This document shows positions 5,977 to 7,322 of a stretch of DNA of 7,322 bases, piece by piece. Both the position numbers and the translations under genes were made by a program. The notes under the pieces were generated by a model. That model made no database searches, was not told where the DNA came from, and saw nothing but the letters and a program-made list of their open reading frames with translations. Each line of letters starts with the position of its first letter. Positions within the stretch are counted from its first letter, which is position 1. The DNA lies in the NCBI GenBank assembly GCA_029259835.1, contig JAJDEL010000350.1, positions 1-7,322 of the forward strand, written 5' to 3'. Source of the stretch: Planctomicrobium sp. (GTDB taxonomy: Bacteria; Planctomycetota; Planctomycetia; Planctomycetales; Planctomycetaceae).

Positions 5977-7322
5977 GTGTCCATTGTTGTGCAGAAATTT
6001 GGCGGAACCAGTGTTGCCAATGCAGATAAAATTCGAACCGCCGCCCAGCGCGCGTTCGCAACCCAGCAGGCAGGGCACCAAGTCGTCATGGTTGTCTCCG
6101 CGCGAGGGAAAAAGACTGACGAACTCGTTCAGTTGGCTGCGGACATGACGGACCAGCCATCTGCCAGAGAAATGGACATGCTGCTTTCTACCGGTGAGCA
6201 AGAGTCGGTTTCACTCATGGCAATGGCGGTACAGTCTCTCGGTGGGAAAGCCGTCAGCTTGACGGGCGGTCAAATCGGGATTGAGACGGATTCGACATTC
6301 TCCAAAGCACGCATTGAATCCATTTCCACCGAGCGAATTCGCAAGCATCTCGACGCCGGTGAGATCGTCATCGCGTGTGGATTTCAAGGAGTTGATCCGC
6401 AGCGTAACATCACCACTTTGGGACGCGGGGGAAGCGACACAACCGCCACCGCACTCGCAGCGGCACTGCAAGCGGATGAGTGTCAAATTTATACAGATGT
6501 CGAAGGTGTCTTCACGACCGATCCGCGTGCGGTTGCAGAAGCTCGGAAAATTTCGCAACTCTCGTATGACGAAATGCTCGAACTCGCCAGTCTGGGTGCA
6601 GGCGTGATGCACTCCCGGTCGATCGAATTCGCTAAGAAGTTTAGAGTTCCGTTGCGAGTGCGACCTTCTTTCGACGATGGGTCTGGAACCTTGATCGCGA
6701 ATCGCGGCGACGCTCGCGTGGTGACCGGTTTGGCGCTGGCGAGAAATGAAGCGCGTGTGACTCTTGACGACCTGCCAGATCAACCTGGGGTGACAAGTAG
6801 TATTTTTGCGTGCATGGCTCAGCGACAAATTCCGGTCGATATGGTTGTGCAGAACATTGCCGTTGATGGTCGTGCGACGGTTTCCTTTACAGTTCCAGAA
6901 GGTGATCTCGCAGATACGTTGACCGCCGCGAACGAAGCGATCAAAGCACTTGGAGCTGGCACGATTCGTAGCGGAACAAACGTTGCAAAAGTTTCCGTCG
7001 TCGGTCGCGGGATGCTCTCTCATTCAGGTGTCGCGGCGGAAATATTCCGAATTTTGTTCGACAATGGCATCAACCTGGAGATGATCACGACGAGCGAAAT
7101 TAAAGTTTCTGTACTGGTCGAACGAGACCGCTGCGACGAAGCCTTGCTCGCTGTGCATCAGGGCTTCCACATGGAAAAAGCAGACCAGCAACAGCCGACG
7201 ATTGGAATTCAGCAAGACCCTGGAGAGCCTCAACATGACGAAAACGAAGATCAGCGCCTGACTGAAATCGTCAGCAAACTGGCGAACATGGAAGACATTG
7301 TCGTCAGCGAAGTCTTGCTCGA
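5977..7322 (+). CDS. Aspartate kinase, probably with a doubled ACT region (3' end cut by the window)
   Basis: The visible 448 codons encode an aspartate kinase, which phosphorylates L-aspartate with ATP in the cytoplasm, the first step of lysine, threonine, methionine and diaminopimelate synthesis. The start is GTG; the protein opens with the family's N-terminal strand and KFGGTSV (7-13). The kinase domain contains [11 protein letters not shown] (40-50), LSTGEQES (70-77), [11 protein letters not shown] (147-157), [13 protein letters not shown] (172-184) and GAGVMHSRS (207-215). Two ACT domains follow: about 250-325, with [13 protein letters not shown] and PVDMVVQN, and about 335-398, with [17 protein letters not shown]. 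These normally bind the end-product amino acid for feedback inhibition. Single-pair enzymes stop near residue 405-410. Here a polar linker (399-427) leads to [21 protein letters not shown] (its last residues at the edge), which resembles the start of a second ACT pair as in the roughly 600-residue four-ACT enzymes of cyanobacteria. No lysine riboswitch is apparent in the 158-bp leader. Confidence 0.93.
   Translation, partial: MSIVVQKFGGTSVANADKIRTAAQRAFATQQAGHQVVMVVSARGKKTDELVQLAADMTDQPSAREMDMLLSTGEQESVSLMAMAVQSLGGKAVSLTGGQIGIETDSTFSKARIESISTERIRKHLDAGEIVIACGFQGVDPQRNITTLGRGGSDTTATALAAALQADECQIYTDVEGVFTTDPRAVAEARKISQLSYDEMLELASLGAGVMHSRSIEFAKKFRVPLRVRPSFDDGSGTLIANRGDARVVTGLALARNEARVTLDDLPDQPGVTSSIFACMAQRQIPVDMVVQNIAVDGRATVSFTVPEGDLADTLTAANEAIKALGAGTIRSGTNVAKVSVVGRGMLSHSGVAAEIFRILFDNGINLEMITTSEIKVSVLVERDRCDEALLAVHQGFHMEKADQQQPTIGIQQDPGEPQHDENEDQRLTEIVSKLANMEDIVVSEVLL

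Noticed and set aside
6211..7023. Long open frame (about 270 codons) on the minus strand inside the aspartate kinase gene
   Set aside because: It lies wholly antisense to a gene with clear kinase and ACT motifs, its translation shows no recognisable domain, and such frames arise from the codon bias of the true gene.

Overview
The window is about half G+C and carries five recognisable protein genes plus one doubtful gene end at the left edge. No rRNA, tRNA, CRISPR array, insertion sequence or phage gene was seen. The gene mix suggests a member of the Planctomycetota: a secreted YVTN-type beta-propeller, a divergent Nramp-like transporter, a stand-alone semialdehyde dehydrogenase of the 2-oxoglutarate semialdehyde type, and an aspartate kinase that seems to carry a doubled regulatory region. 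Mostly single-gene units on alternating strands and weak Shine-Dalgarno sites also fit. This assignment is inferred from gene content, not from a marker gene.

Layout, left to right. Positions 1-159 (+) hold an open frame that looks like the last 52 codons of an unrecognised protein. It would overlap, tail to tail, the secreted seven-bladed propeller gene at 129-1232 (-). A 187-bp divergent spacer holds a fair sigma70-like promoter for the Nramp-like transporter at 1420-3075 (+). That gene converges on the aldehyde dehydrogenase gene at 3131-4711 (-). The 55-bp gap between their stop codons is mostly filled by a perfect 16-bp inverted repeat. A 99-bp divergent spacer then leads to a UDP-glucuronate 4-epimerase-type gene at 4811-5818 (+). 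A 158-bp spacer with small hairpins and a 15-bp tandem repeat precedes an aspartate kinase gene that starts with GTG at 5977 (+) and runs off the right edge.

The genes do not form an obvious pathway. The dehydrogenase (sugar-acid or hydroxyproline breakdown) and the epimerase (UDP-galacturonate supply for polysaccharide) both touch uronic acid chemistry and are divergently placed, but a functional link is only a guess. Aspartate kinase is the first step of lysine, threonine and methionine synthesis. The window looks like an ordinary chromosomal region. The points most worth a second look are the transporter's lost metal-site residues with two glutamates near the same places, its hydrophilic insert, and the palindrome between the convergent genes.
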